From NCBI RefSeq assembly GCF_003544855.1, contig NZ_CP032101.1, positions 2,542,001 to 2,606,000 of the forward strand: a DNA stretch of 64,000 bases, in the 5' to 3' direction. The notes under the pieces were generated by a model that saw only the letters and a program-made list of their open reading frames with translations, ran no database searches and had not been told where the DNA came from. Below, piece after piece: positions 18,006 through 26,524 of this stretch (positions are counted from its first letter, which is position 1; the number at the start of each line of letters is the position of its first letter). This stretch comes from Malaciobacter marinus. Lineage in GTDB: Bacteria > Campylobacterota > Campylobacteria > Campylobacterales > Arcobacteraceae. Position numbers and translations under genes: made by a program.

Positions 18006-19076
18006 ATGACAAAAAGAAAACCAAGAAAAAATAACCCAAGAAAAAACACTTCACCTAAAAATAGAAAAAAGAAGACTCAAAAAAACAATAATAAACTAAA
18101 AACAATAAACCTAATTTTATTAATACTTATATTAGCACTAGTTACATCAGTATTAAGTTATTTCTTTTTATTAAAAAAAGATAACAAAGAACTCAAAAAT
18201 ACAATAAAAGTCGAAATTAAAAAAGATTTAGATTTAAATAATTATACAGATAAAAAAATTGAAAAATATTTTATGGATGAATCAAATAAAGTAAAATATG
18301 AAGAGTATACAAAAGAGTTTGACAAAGAGTATATACACAAAAAAGCAAAAAATTTAGAAAAAAAAGAAATTAAAAATGAAGTTTCAAAAACAATAAAAAA
18401 AGAACCAAAAAAAGATAAAAAATCTAAACTTGTTATTATAATTGATGATGTTACACTTCAAAGACAAGTTGATAGTATTTTAGATATTGGATATAAAGTT
18501 ACAATGTCTTTTTTACCTCCAACAAAACAACATCCACACTCATCAAAAGTTGCAAAAGGCTTACCTTTTTATATGATACATTTTCCTATGCAAGCTCAAT
18601 CTTTTAAGTTTGAAGAAGAAAATACCTTACATGTTGGTGACTCATATAAAAAAATTGAAGCAAGAGTTAAAGAACTAAAGCAAGCATATCCAGACGCTGT
18701 TTATACAAACAATCATACAGGAAGTAAATTTACTTCAGATGAAAAAAGTATGGATTACTTATTTAAAGCATTAAAAAAACATAACTTAGTTTTTGTAGAT
18801 AGTAGAACAACAGCTAAAACAGTAGCAAAAAAATATGCAAAGAAATATGATATGCCATATATTGCAAGAAATATATTTATTGATAATAAAAAAGATTTTA
18901 ATTACATTCAAAATCAATTAAAAAAAGCTATTAGAATCTCTAAAAAAAGTGGTTATTCAATTGCCATTGGACATCCTTATAGTATTACATTAAAAGTACT
19001 AAAAGAGTCTAAACCACTTTTAAAAGATTTAGAACTAATATATTTAAGTGAACTTCCATTTTTACCAAAACCTTGA
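18006..19076 (+). CDS. Divergent polysaccharide deacetylase-family protein (DUF610)
   Basis: 356 residues. The N-terminus is very Lys/Arg/Asn-rich and cytoplasmic (1-30), followed by one TM (about 33-53), a Lys-rich linker (about 55-135) and a periplasmic domain. That domain has the divergent polysaccharide deacetylase motifs IIIDDV, HFPMQAQ, NNHTGSKFT, FVDSRTTA and IGHPY. The family is related to carbohydrate esterases, but the substrate is not established; action on envelope glycans is inferred. It lies between ilvC and dprA, an order I recall from Campylobacter jejuni. Confidence 0.85.
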   Translation: MTKRKPRKNNPRKNTSPKNRKKKTQKNNNKLKTINLILLILILALVTSVLSYFFLLKKDNKELKNTIKVEIKKDLDLNNYTDKKIEKYFMDESNKVKYEEYTKEFDKEYIHKKAKNLEKKEIKNEVSKTIKKEPKKDKKSKLVIIIDDVTLQRQVDSILDIGYKVTMSFLPPTKQHPHSSKVAKGLPFYMIHFPMQAQSFKFEEENTLHVGDSYKKIEARVKELKQAYPDAVYTNNHTGSKFTSDEKSMDYLFKALKKHNLVFVDSRTTAKTVAKKYAKKYDMPYIARNIFIDNKKDFNYIQNQLKKAIRISKKSGYSIAIGHPYSITLKVLKESKPLLKDLELIYLSELPFLPKP

Positions 19077-19082
19077 TATAAT
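19077..19082 (+). promoter_or_regulatory. Extended -10 box of dprA
   Basis: TTGATATAAT: an extended -10 (TG-N-TATAAT) whose TG is part of the TGA stop of the preceding gene. It is 27 bases before the dprA ATG, which has a GAGG ribosome-binding site. Confidence 0.55.
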
Positions 19083-19109
19083 AATATAAATTATTATTAT
19101 CGAGGTTTT

Positions 19110-19880
19110 ATGACTGAAATTTTAGATTTTCATATAAAGAAATTAGACTCATTAAAGAAATATCCAAATGAACTCTTTTTTAGAGGAGATATAAATTTAT
19201 TAGATAAACCTAGTATCTCAATAGTTGGCACAAGAAGACCTATAAACTATACTAAACAGTTATGTTATGAATTATCATCAAAACTATCTCAAAGAGGAGT
19301 TTGCATTATAAGTGGTGGAGCAATGGGAGTTGATGCCATAGCTCACCAAGGAGCAGGCTTTGATAATACCATATGTGTATTGGCAAATGGACTTAATATA
19401 AAATATCCCAAAGTAAATAAAAATATTTTAAACTCCATTGAAAAACAAGGTTTACTTTTAAGTACTTATAAAGATGATTTTAAAGCTACTAGATACACCT
19501 TTGTACATAGAAATGAAGTAGTAGTAGCTTTAGGTGATATATTAATTATAATGCAAGCAGATGAGAACTCAGGAAGTATTAGAAGCTTAGAGTATGCTCT
19601 AAAAATGAATAAAAAAGTATATACAATCGCCCATAGGATTGAAGATAATAAAGGGCTTATCAAATATATTAAAAAAGGTTTCGTTGAAGTAATTTATGAT
19701 ATTGATGAGTTTGTAAATAGCTTTAAACATCAAAATTCTAAACAAGAAGATGAAGTAATAAATTATCTAAAAACGAAACCTACATATGAAGAAGCACTAA
19801 TAAAATACAATGATAAAATCTTTGAATATGAATTAAACTGCATTTTCAAAGTAGAAAATGGAGTTTGTGTACTTCTTTAA
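19110..19880 (+). CDS. dprA: DNA-processing protein DprA
   Basis: Loads RecA on incoming single-stranded DNA during natural transformation. The 256 residues contain the Rossmann-like DprA core: SIVGTRRPINYTK (about 33-45), IISGGAMGVDAIAHQGA, LANGLNIKYPKVN and the VVALGDILIIMQADENSGSI block. The C-terminal part (about 205-256) may be a reduced DprA-type winged helix. The gene ends flush with the convergent Cache-protein stop at 19881, with no room for a separate terminator. Confidence 0.9.
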   Translation: MTEILDFHIKKLDSLKKYPNELFFRGDINLLDKPSISIVGTRRPINYTKQLCYELSSKLSQRGVCIISGGAMGVDAIAHQGAGFDNTICVLANGLNIKYPKVNKNILNSIEKQGLLLSTYKDDFKATRYTFVHRNEVVVALGDILIIMQADENSGSIRSLEYALKMNKKVYTIAHRIEDNKGLIKYIKKGFVEVIYDIDEFVNSFKHQNSKQEDEVINYLKTKPTYEEALIKYNDKIFEYELNCIFKVENGVCVLL

Positions 19881-20705
19881 TCATATATATATTTTTAATA
19901 CATATGTACCAATTTGTTCCTTGCTAATATTGTATATTGGAGTATATAATAAATAATAATTTGATTTTTTTATATATCCTGTATGTTCAAATCTTTTATT
20001 ATCCAAGAAAGAAAAATTTTCTATTTTATTGTTTAATATGACATAATTATTTAAAATTTGTTCTTTTTTAAATTTAACTTTTGTAGGTATAGATAAATAA
20101 TCTTTATTCATAAGTACATAAAGTTTGATATCTTTTTCTTTAAAATGTTCAATAATTGAACTAAAATCTATAATTGCTTCAATTGATCCTAAATATTCTC
20201 CATTATCAACTACAGGACTAACTCCTCTAATTAACATGGAAAAACGACCAATTTCAATACAGGATTTTGCTTTTTTTTCATTTTTTACTATTTTCAAACA
20301 GTATCTAAAATCTTTTAATGAATCATTTTTACTATTTTTTAAATCCCATAATCTAAAAAAACTTTTTAAATCTTTTCTATGCAAATGAATTTTTATATCT
20401 TTAAACAATGAAGTACTAACTAAACTTCGTTTTGATTTTTGTAAATATTTAATACAGTCTTGTTTATTATTAGTTTTTAAACACCTTTTTATATCATCAT
20501 TTTTTGAAATTAAAACAGCAGAAGTTAATACTAACTCTTTATTTTTTTTTATCTCTTTTGCTAAATCATTAAGATATACATCCATTGTATCTTCATTACT
20601 GCTTTTTTGTTCATAAATCATATAATTATTAAATGCCCAAAATAGAAAAAACGAACTAATTGCAACGAATAGTATTAGAAAAACAAAATTCTTATTAATT
20701 GTCAT
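19881..20705 (-). CDS. Stand-alone Cache-like periplasmic sensor protein
   Basis: About 274 residues with an N-terminal TM (about 6-27) and a periplasmic region resembling a Cache domain, with RGVSPVVDNGEYLGSIEAIIDFSSII and a terminal YYLLYTPIYNISKEQIGTYVLKI strand. No HAMP, kinase, methyl-accepting or GGDEF output follows. I choose the ATG at 20705: GGAG lies 6 bases before it, whereas an in-frame ATG at 20717 has no such site. The start overlaps the kinase stop, so it is co-translated with the two-component system and probably acts as a third, accessory sensor for the adjacent psr-type operon (inference). Confidence 0.7.
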   Translation of the reverse strand: MTINKNFVFLILFVAISSFFLFWAFNNYMIYEQKSSNEDTMDVYLNDLAKEIKKNKELVLTSAVLISKNDDIKRCLKTNNKQDCIKYLQKSKRSLVSTSLFKDIKIHLHRKDLKSFFRLWDLKNSKNDSLKDFRYCLKIVKNEKKAKSCIEIGRFSMLIRGVSPVVDNGEYLGSIEAIIDFSSIIEHFKEKDIKLYVLMNKDYLSIPTKVKFKKEQILNNYVILNNKIENFSFLDNKRFEHTGYIKKSNYYLLYTPIYNISKEQIGTYVLKIYI

Positions 20706-21864
20706 CTTCAACTCCATCTAAAAACTTCTTTTTATAATTTCTAAATTCATATATAAAGGTACTACCCTCATCTACTTTTGTCTCAACATCTATTTTTATT
20801 CCATTTTTATTTGTAATATTTTTTATAATATTTAACCCAAGTCCAAATCCTCCTTGAACCTCATCTTGTCTATCAAATCTATTAAAAGCTGACTTAATAT
20901 TTTTGATACCATGTCCATAATCTCTAATACTAAGTTTTGATATATCATTTTTATTTTCTAATTTTATTTCGATTTTATTTTTTGGATTTGAGTACTTTAT
21001 TGCATTACTTAATGTATTATCAATTATTCGTTGAAACTCTAAAGAGTTCATAAATACATAACATTCATTGTCAATATTTACATCAAAATAGATAGCTTTT
21101 GAATTTGCAAGATCCTCAAAAAAGTCTATTCTTGAATGCAATAAATTTGATATATTAAGTTTTTCTTTTATATATTTTACTTTTTTATTTTTTATATGAT
21201 ATTCTATATCTTCATAGGTGATTTGTATTTGCTTTAATGCAGTTTTCATTCTTCTTGTATATTTATTTGCTTCACTTTTTTGAACAAGTAAATCTAAATT
21301 TATATTAATTACACCCAAGGGAGTTTTTAATTCATGCATAGTATCATTAAAAAAAGAGTTAGTATACTTTTGCATTAACTCATAAGGTCTTGCTGTACTT
21401 TTTATTATAACTTTATTTAGAATATATATATTTGCAAGTATTACCAAAAAAAGCAAACTTGCAATAAAAATCATTTTTGCATAATTTATTTGTACTTCAC
21501 TAATTATATATCTTGCATTATATTTATTTTTATATTCTATTTCTTGCTTGTAATACATGTAAGGATAGTCAATATATGTCTTAAAATCATAATAGACTAT
21601 TTCTTTAGATAAATTTGAAGAGATTAATTGCATATTTTCATCAAAAAGTGCAAACTTTATTTTTACACTTCTTGACAAATCCATATTTTCAGAATATATC
21701 TTTCTTTCTAAATCATTTGTAAATTTTTCAAGGGCTAACTCTTTTAAAATAAGCTCTTTTTCAAAAGAGAAAACAACTGCAAAATATGTAGGTATTGAAA
21801 AAAGTACCATCACTAAAAAAGTATAAAAATAGGCTACTTTTTTTTCATTAACTTGGTATTTCAA
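20695..21864 (-). CDS. Sensor histidine kinase of the psr-linked two-component system
   Basis: 389 residues: TM1 (about 10-31), a short periplasmic loop (about 32-127), TM2 (about 128-150), a HisKA domain with H177 in NDTMHELKTPLGVI, and HATPase motifs (LSNAIKYSNP, IRDYGHGI, GGFGLGLNII). The small periplasmic part has no obvious ligand-binding domain, which suits sensing through the Cache protein encoded next. The start overlaps the response-regulator stop by 17 bases, so translation is coupled. The cognate partner is the OmpR-type regulator upstream. Confidence 0.9.
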   Translation of the reverse strand: MKYQVNEKKVAYFYTFLVMVLFSIPTYFAVVFSFEKELILKELALEKFTNDLERKIYSENMDLSRSVKIKFALFDENMQLISSNLSKEIVYYDFKTYIDYPYMYYKQEIEYKNKYNARYIISEVQINYAKMIFIASLLFLVILANIYILNKVIIKSTARPYELMQKYTNSFFNDTMHELKTPLGVININLDLLVQKSEANKYTRRMKTALKQIQITYEDIEYHIKNKKVKYIKEKLNISNLLHSRIDFFEDLANSKAIYFDVNIDNECYVFMNSLEFQRIIDNTLSNAIKYSNPKNKIEIKLENKNDISKLSIRDYGHGIKNIKSAFNRFDRQDEVQGGFGLGLNIIKNITNKNGIKIDVETKVDEGSTFIYEFRNYKKKFLDGVEDDN

Positions 21865-22513
21865 TTTTATATCCCAATCCTCGTGAAGATACTATGAACT
21901 CTTTACTAGTTTTAACTCTAATTTTACTAATATACATTCTAATATCTGCATAATGTATCTCTTTTCCTTCCCAAACATTCTCTCTTAAATTTTCAATTTC
22001 ACAGTAACAGTTTGCATTTTTAATTAAAAACCTTACTAACTCTATCTCTTTTGATGTTAATTCTATTTCAATATCATCTTTTCTTAATATTCCTGAAATA
22101 AACTCAAAAGTATAACCATCTTTTAGTTTATATGTTGAGTTTTTATCTGTATTATATTTACTTCTAATTAATTGATTTACTCTTAACTCTAACTCTTTTA
22201 ATTCAAATGGTTTTTTTAAATAATCATCACAACCTAACTCATATCCAATAGTCATATTATCAATATCAACCAAAGAAGTCATTATAAGTATTGGTGTTTT
22301 ATTTCCCATTTCATTTATATATTTGATTAATTCGTGACCATTCAATTTTGGAACTTTAATATCCAAAATCAACAAGTAGTAACTATTTTCTACAATAGCA
22401 TCTAATGCTTCTTCCCCATCATAAAAGCTATCAACTTGAAACCCTAAATCCTCTAAGTATTCAGTAATACTTTCATTATAATTATAATCATCTTCTAAAA
22501 GTAATATTTTCAT
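21848..22513 (-). CDS. OmpR-family response regulator linked to the psr operon
   Basis: 221 residues: a receiver domain with D8/D9, phospho-acceptor D51 (LLILDIKVP), T79 and K101 (LKKPF), then a C-terminal winged-helix DNA-binding domain (about 130-221, with EIELTSKEIELVRFLIKN and VRTSKEF-like DNA-contact elements near KIRVKTSKEFIVSSRGLGYKI). It follows the psrC-like gene across a hairpin. No Shine-Dalgarno precedes the ATG, but a TATAAT ends 5 bases upstream, so this gene may also have a leaderless transcript of its own. Confidence 0.92.
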   Translation of the reverse strand: MKILLLEDDYNYNESITEYLEDLGFQVDSFYDGEEALDAIVENSYYLLILDIKVPKLNGHELIKYINEMGNKTPILIMTSLVDIDNMTIGYELGCDDYLKKPFELKELELRVNQLIRSKYNTDKNSTYKLKDGYTFEFISGILRKDDIEIELTSKEIELVRFLIKNANCYCEIENLRENVWEGKEIHYADIRMYISKIRVKTSKEFIVSSRGLGYKIEIPS

Positions 22514-22518
22514 ATGTT

Positions 22519-22524
22519 ATTATA
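22519..22524 (-). promoter_or_regulatory. TATAAT immediately upstream of the response regulator start
   Basis: On the minus strand TATAAT is followed by only five bases (AACAT) and then the ATG at 22513, and no ribosome-binding site is present. If used as a -10 box, transcription would start at or next to the A of ATG, giving a leaderless mRNA. Confidence 0.4.
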
Positions 22525-22527
22525 TAA

Positions 22528-22552
22528 CTAGAAAGGTTAAAAACCTCTCTAG
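22528..22552 (-). terminator. Hairpin between the psr-type operon and its regulators
   Basis: On minus-strand RNA, CUAGAGAGGUU pairs fully with AACCUUUCUAG (11 bp, one G-U wobble, 3-nt loop). The U-tract is poor (UUAUAUAA), so it may be a weak terminator or processing site that lowers regulator expression relative to the enzyme genes. Confidence 0.6.
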
Positions 22553-22555
22553 TAG

Positions 22556-23527
22556 TTATGCTCCTGTAAACAATTGTCCAGCATATACCACATAAAATCT
22601 AAGTAGTATAACACCTGCTAATACAATCATTGAGTTTATTAATATAAATCCAATTTTATAAGCATGGTTTCTTAATGCAGTAAATGCTATTAATAAAGGT
22701 GAAATCAATCCAAAACCAATAACTCCAAACCAGAAAATAGAAGCCCATTTTCCAACAGTTAATGCTTGAATTGCTGCAACTTCAGCATTTCCACCTGCAT
22801 AAAGCATACCAACAAATAGTATAATTAATAGAGGTATTTCTAATAAAATAACTCTTAAATCTAAAATCAACAAATATTTAATACTCTCTTTATTGATACT
22901 ACTTTTAAAGAAAAGCATACCAACCAAAATATTTCCTGCAATACCTGCACTTATACCAGAAGCTAAGAATAAAATAGGTAGTACAGGTGAATTCCACAAT
23001 GGATATGTCATATTAGCTGATAATAAGAACCCTGTATAAGCTCCTACTATTAAGGCCAATCCAAACAATACATACTCAATTCTTTTTGCATAAACTTCAA
23101 AACTTTTAATATATGAAATTATTGGTGAAAAAATAGATAAAAGTTTATTTTCTTTAATCGTATCTTCAAAAATCAATCCCATAAAAACAAATGCTAAAGG
23201 TGTATAGATAAATAAAGCTATTACACCAAGTGTCATAACTGATGTAAAGTTATAACTTATTAATAACCAATAAAAAGATAAAGGTTTCCCTAAATCAACA
23301 ATTAAAAGCAATAATCCAACACAAATAGTAAGAGGAGAGATTATCGCACCAGCTTTAACCATAGCATCCCAAATAGATGAACTATCTTTTTCATGTCTAT
23401 TCCATTTTACAAGAAGTGCAATGATTATAGAACCTGCACTAAGTCCTGCTAAAAATAGATATACTGCAATTGGCCAAGGCCAACTTATAACCTCATATTG
23501 AGCTGTGCTTCCCCACATATTATTCAT
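22556..23527 (-). CDS. NrfD/PsrC-type membrane anchor subunit
   Basis: 323 residues, mostly hydrophobic, with about eight or nine predicted TM helices (first near 19-40, WPIAVYLFLAGLSAGSIIIALL). This is the NrfD/PsrC family quinol-interacting subunit that passes electrons between the menaquinone pool and the iron-sulfur subunit. It overlaps the PsrB-like gene by 8 bases and completes an ABC set of catalytic, iron-sulfur and membrane subunits. Confidence 0.9.
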   Translation of the reverse strand: MNNMWGSTAQYEVISWPWPIAVYLFLAGLSAGSIIIALLVKWNRHEKDSSSIWDAMVKAGAIISPLTICVGLLLLIVDLGKPLSFYWLLISYNFTSVMTLGVIALFIYTPLAFVFMGLIFEDTIKENKLLSIFSPIISYIKSFEVYAKRIEYVLFGLALIVGAYTGFLLSANMTYPLWNSPVLPILFLASGISAGIAGNILVGMLFFKSSINKESIKYLLILDLRVILLEIPLLIILFVGMLYAGGNAEVAAIQALTVGKWASIFWFGVIGFGLISPLLIAFTALRNHAYKIGFILINSMIVLAGVILLRFYVVYAGQLFTGA

Positions 23528-24089
23528 AACTTACTCCTCTTTTATTAGGAACAAAGGCTACTTTAGGTTTAGTTCCTAAATGTGCTTTTGGATACAATAA
23601 ATTATTCTCATTTGCTTTTTTATAAACTTCAGAACTTGTATCACTTATATCTCCAAATACTAATGCATCTGTTGGACAAACTGTTACACATGCTGGATCT
23701 AAACCTTTTTTTACTCTATTTGAATAACAAAAAGTACATTTATCCACTGCTTTAGTAACAGGATTCATAAATCTTGCATTATAAGGACAAGCAACAATAC
23801 AGTATTTACAAGATACACATGTGCTTTCATCAATATGCACAACTCCATCATTTGTCTGAAATGATGCTTTTGTTGGACAAACCTCAACACATGGTGCATC
23901 TTCACACATAACACATGATTGTCTTCTCATATCCATTTTTAAATTTGGAAAAGTTCCTTTTGTTTCAACTCTTACTTGTAGTCTAAAAATATCATCTGGA
24001 ACATCGTTTTCACTTCTACATGCAACACTACAAGCTTGGCAACCTATACATAAATTTTCATCATGAATCATTCTATATTTTTTACTCAT
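23520..24089 (-). CDS. 4Fe-4S electron-transfer subunit (PsrB/PhsB type)
   Basis: 189 residues with four ferredoxin-like cysteine clusters, expected to bind four [4Fe-4S] centres: CIGCQACSVAC, CVMCEDAPCVEVCP, CVSCKYCIVACP, and CTFC with the later ACVTVCP. It links the molybdenum subunit to the NrfD-type membrane anchor. It has no Tat signal and would travel with the catalytic subunit. It starts 10 bases after the psrA-like stop. Confidence 0.93.
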   Translation of the reverse strand: MSKKYRMIHDENLCIGCQACSVACRSENDVPDDIFRLQVRVETKGTFPNLKMDMRRQSCVMCEDAPCVEVCPTKASFQTNDGVVHIDESTCVSCKYCIVACPYNARFMNPVTKAVDKCTFCYSNRVKKGLDPACVTVCPTDALVFGDISDTSSEVYKKANENNLLYPKAHLGTKPKVAFVPNKRGVSYE

Positions 24090-24099
24090 AACTTACCCC

Positions 24100-26400
24100 T
24101 TAAGCTTTAGTGATTTTTACGCCCACATTTGTAACCATTGTTGAACAAACAGGACCTTTAATTAATGGTAATAGTTTAGATTGATTTGTTCCAACACCAT
24201 TAGCTCTTTTTAAATCACTTGACTCTCTACCAAATCCCATATAAACAAAAAATGTATCTGGTCTAATTCCTTCAGTTATAAAAACTGTACCTTTCTCTTT
24301 TCCTATATCATTTTCTAAATAGATTTTATCTCCATTTTTCAAATTCTCTTTTTTAGCTGTTTGAGGATTTATCCAAACAGGGTTATCACTCATTAACATA
24401 TGTAAGTAAGGTACATTATGTGTATGACCATTTGTATGAATTGCACTTTTTCCTGATGTTAAAATATAAGGGTAACCTCTAGTTACATCCATATTATTAT
24501 CATCTCTTGGTACACCATAACCTTTAAACTCTTCTTCTACTTGTTGTGAGAAAATCTCAATTTTTCCACTTGGAGTTTTTAAGTTATCTAACATACTTCC
24601 CATTAATCCATCTTCATCTAAATATTTTTTAGCATTTGGATATTTATTTACAAAATCTTTTATATATTTCTCTTCTCTATAATATAAAGTTGGAATAGAG
24701 TATGATACATATCCTTTTGACATAAGCTCTTTTAGTAATTTATCATTACCTTTTGCTTGTTGTACTCTATATTGTAAAATATTATCCCATTTATAGTCTT
24801 TATCAATTCCCATTTTTTTAGCTAATGTTCTAAAAATCTCATGACCTGCTAAAGTATTGTTAATAGGATCAACAATTTTATTTCTTATCATATATGTTGG
24901 TTTAGATGAACTTTTATCCATAATTCCTTCATCTCTTTCAAGATAAGTTGCTTCTGGTAAAACTACATCTGCCATTAATGCAGTTTCTGACATATAAATA
25001 TCAGTTACAACAATAAAATCCAATTTATTCATAGCTTCTTTCATTGTTTTAGGATCAGCAACTGTGATTAATGGATTTGTTCTTATCATAAACCACCCTT
25101 TTACTTCGTAAGGGTCTTTATTTAAAATTGCTTTTGGTATATCCATTAATACACCTTGATTTCGAGCTATAAAAGCATTGTCACTACCTTTTTGTGAAGC
25201 TCTATCAACTCTTAATGTTTTAGGAGTTTGGAAATGTTTATCAGGGTTTGTTATAGTTGGCGCAATATCAATACCTGCAAGTTTATTACATGTTTTTGCT
25301 TTTTTCTTAAAAAATAATCCACCCTCTTTTTCTATATTACCCATCAATGCATTTGCTATTAAAATAGCTCTTGTTCTTTGATACTCACTTTGACCAGTTG
25401 TTGTTTTATGTCCCCAATCAATAATACAATTTGGAGCTGCTTTATATAATTCATTTGCAACTCTTTCTGCAACATCAGCTTTAATACCTGTAATTTTCTC
25501 TTGCCATTGAGGAGTTGTAGTTTTAGTACTTTCAATTAAATGTTCAATACCTACTGTATATCTTTGTACAAACTCTTTATCATATTTTCCATCTCTTAAC
25601 CAAACATGCATTAAAGATAATACAAAAGCTAAATCAGTTCCAGGTTTTACACTATGCCACTCATCTGCTTTTGCTGCAACTATTGAAAATCTAGGTTCTA
25701 AAACTACAAGTTTTGTTTTCTCACTTGCAGCAGCTTTTGCTAATTTTTTTGTAGAGCTTACATTAATACCCTCAAATAAATTATGCCCAAAATTTAGAAT
25801 ATATTTTGATTTAGAAAAGTCTCTTTTTAAACCTGTTCCATATGTATGTTTAAAAGCAACTTTATATGCTATTGGACAGTGACTATGATGTGAAAATAAG
25901 TTTGGACTTTCAAATGCTTTTGAAAATGTACTCAAATGAGAAAAATGTTCACCTGTTTTTGCAGAAAATAAAACTGCTTGAGGACCATACTCTTCTTTGA
26001 TATTCATCATTTTTTTAGCAATTAAATTTAATGCTTCTTCATAAGTTGCTTCTTTCCATTTTCCCTCACCTCTTTTTCCTACTCGAATTAGTGGTTTAAC
26101 TAATCTTTGTGGATCATAAAGTTGTGAGTGTCCTGCTGCACCCCTTGCACATACTGATGTACCCATTCCTTTTGAATATTGGTTTCCTTGGATGAATACA
26201 CTTTTACCATCAACTACTTTACCTTCAATTTGACATCTACTAGTACACATCTCGCAGTAACTTTTGACAAATTTAGTGCTTCCACTTATAGTTTGAGCAC
26301 CTAAACTCCCAAGAGTTCCTGTCATACAAGATATCCCAGCAATAGCAGTCGAGCATGAAGTAACTTTAAGAAAATCTCTTCTTGTATAATTACTACTCAT
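24100..26400 (-). CDS. Molybdopterin oxidoreductase, polysulfide/thiosulfate reductase catalytic subunit
   Basis: 766 residues of the DMSO-reductase superfamily. A Tat signal (TRRDFLKVTS, residues 6-15) directs the folded enzyme to the periplasm. The [4Fe-4S] ligands are C49, C52, C56 and C84. A candidate Mo-ligating cysteine, C175 in SHHSHCPIAY, fits the PsrA/PhsA group. With the next two genes it forms a membrane complex for anaerobic respiration with polysulfide, thiosulfate or tetrathionate; the substrate cannot be settled by motif alone. The ATG has a good AAAGGA site. The downstream two-component system and Cache protein probably control it. Confidence 0.88.
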   Translation of the reverse strand: MSSNYTRRDFLKVTSCSTAIAGISCMTGTLGSLGAQTISGSTKFVKSYCEMCTSRCQIEGKVVDGKSVFIQGNQYSKGMGTSVCARGAAGHSQLYDPQRLVKPLIRVGKRGEGKWKEATYEEALNLIAKKMMNIKEEYGPQAVLFSAKTGEHFSHLSTFSKAFESPNLFSHHSHCPIAYKVAFKHTYGTGLKRDFSKSKYILNFGHNLFEGINVSSTKKLAKAAASEKTKLVVLEPRFSIVAAKADEWHSVKPGTDLAFVLSLMHVWLRDGKYDKEFVQRYTVGIEHLIESTKTTTPQWQEKITGIKADVAERVANELYKAAPNCIIDWGHKTTTGQSEYQRTRAILIANALMGNIEKEGGLFFKKKAKTCNKLAGIDIAPTITNPDKHFQTPKTLRVDRASQKGSDNAFIARNQGVLMDIPKAILNKDPYEVKGWFMIRTNPLITVADPKTMKEAMNKLDFIVVTDIYMSETALMADVVLPEATYLERDEGIMDKSSSKPTYMIRNKIVDPINNTLAGHEIFRTLAKKMGIDKDYKWDNILQYRVQQAKGNDKLLKELMSKGYVSYSIPTLYYREEKYIKDFVNKYPNAKKYLDEDGLMGSMLDNLKTPSGKIEIFSQQVEEEFKGYGVPRDDNNMDVTRGYPYILTSGKSAIHTNGHTHNVPYLHMLMSDNPVWINPQTAKKENLKNGDKIYLENDIGKEKGTVFITEGIRPDTFFVYMGFGRESSDLKRANGVGTNQSKLLPLIKGPVCSTMVTNVGVKITKA

Positions 26401-26485
26401 TTGTTATCCTTTACATAATTTCTTATATACTGAAATAGTAATATTAAAGTATAAATTTTATGTAAATTTAATTTTTTAAGAGAAA

Positions 26486-26503
26486 AAGCCCTAAAAAGGG
26501 CTT
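26486..26503 (-). terminator. Intrinsic terminator after murC
   Basis: On the minus strand AAGCCC pairs with GGGCTT around a 6-nt loop and is followed by a T-rich run (GGGCTTTTTCTC). It lies about 20 bases past the murC stop and upstream of the psrA-like promoter region. Confidence 0.8.
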
Positions 26504-26524
26504 AAAAGAAGGAGTTTAAAATTA

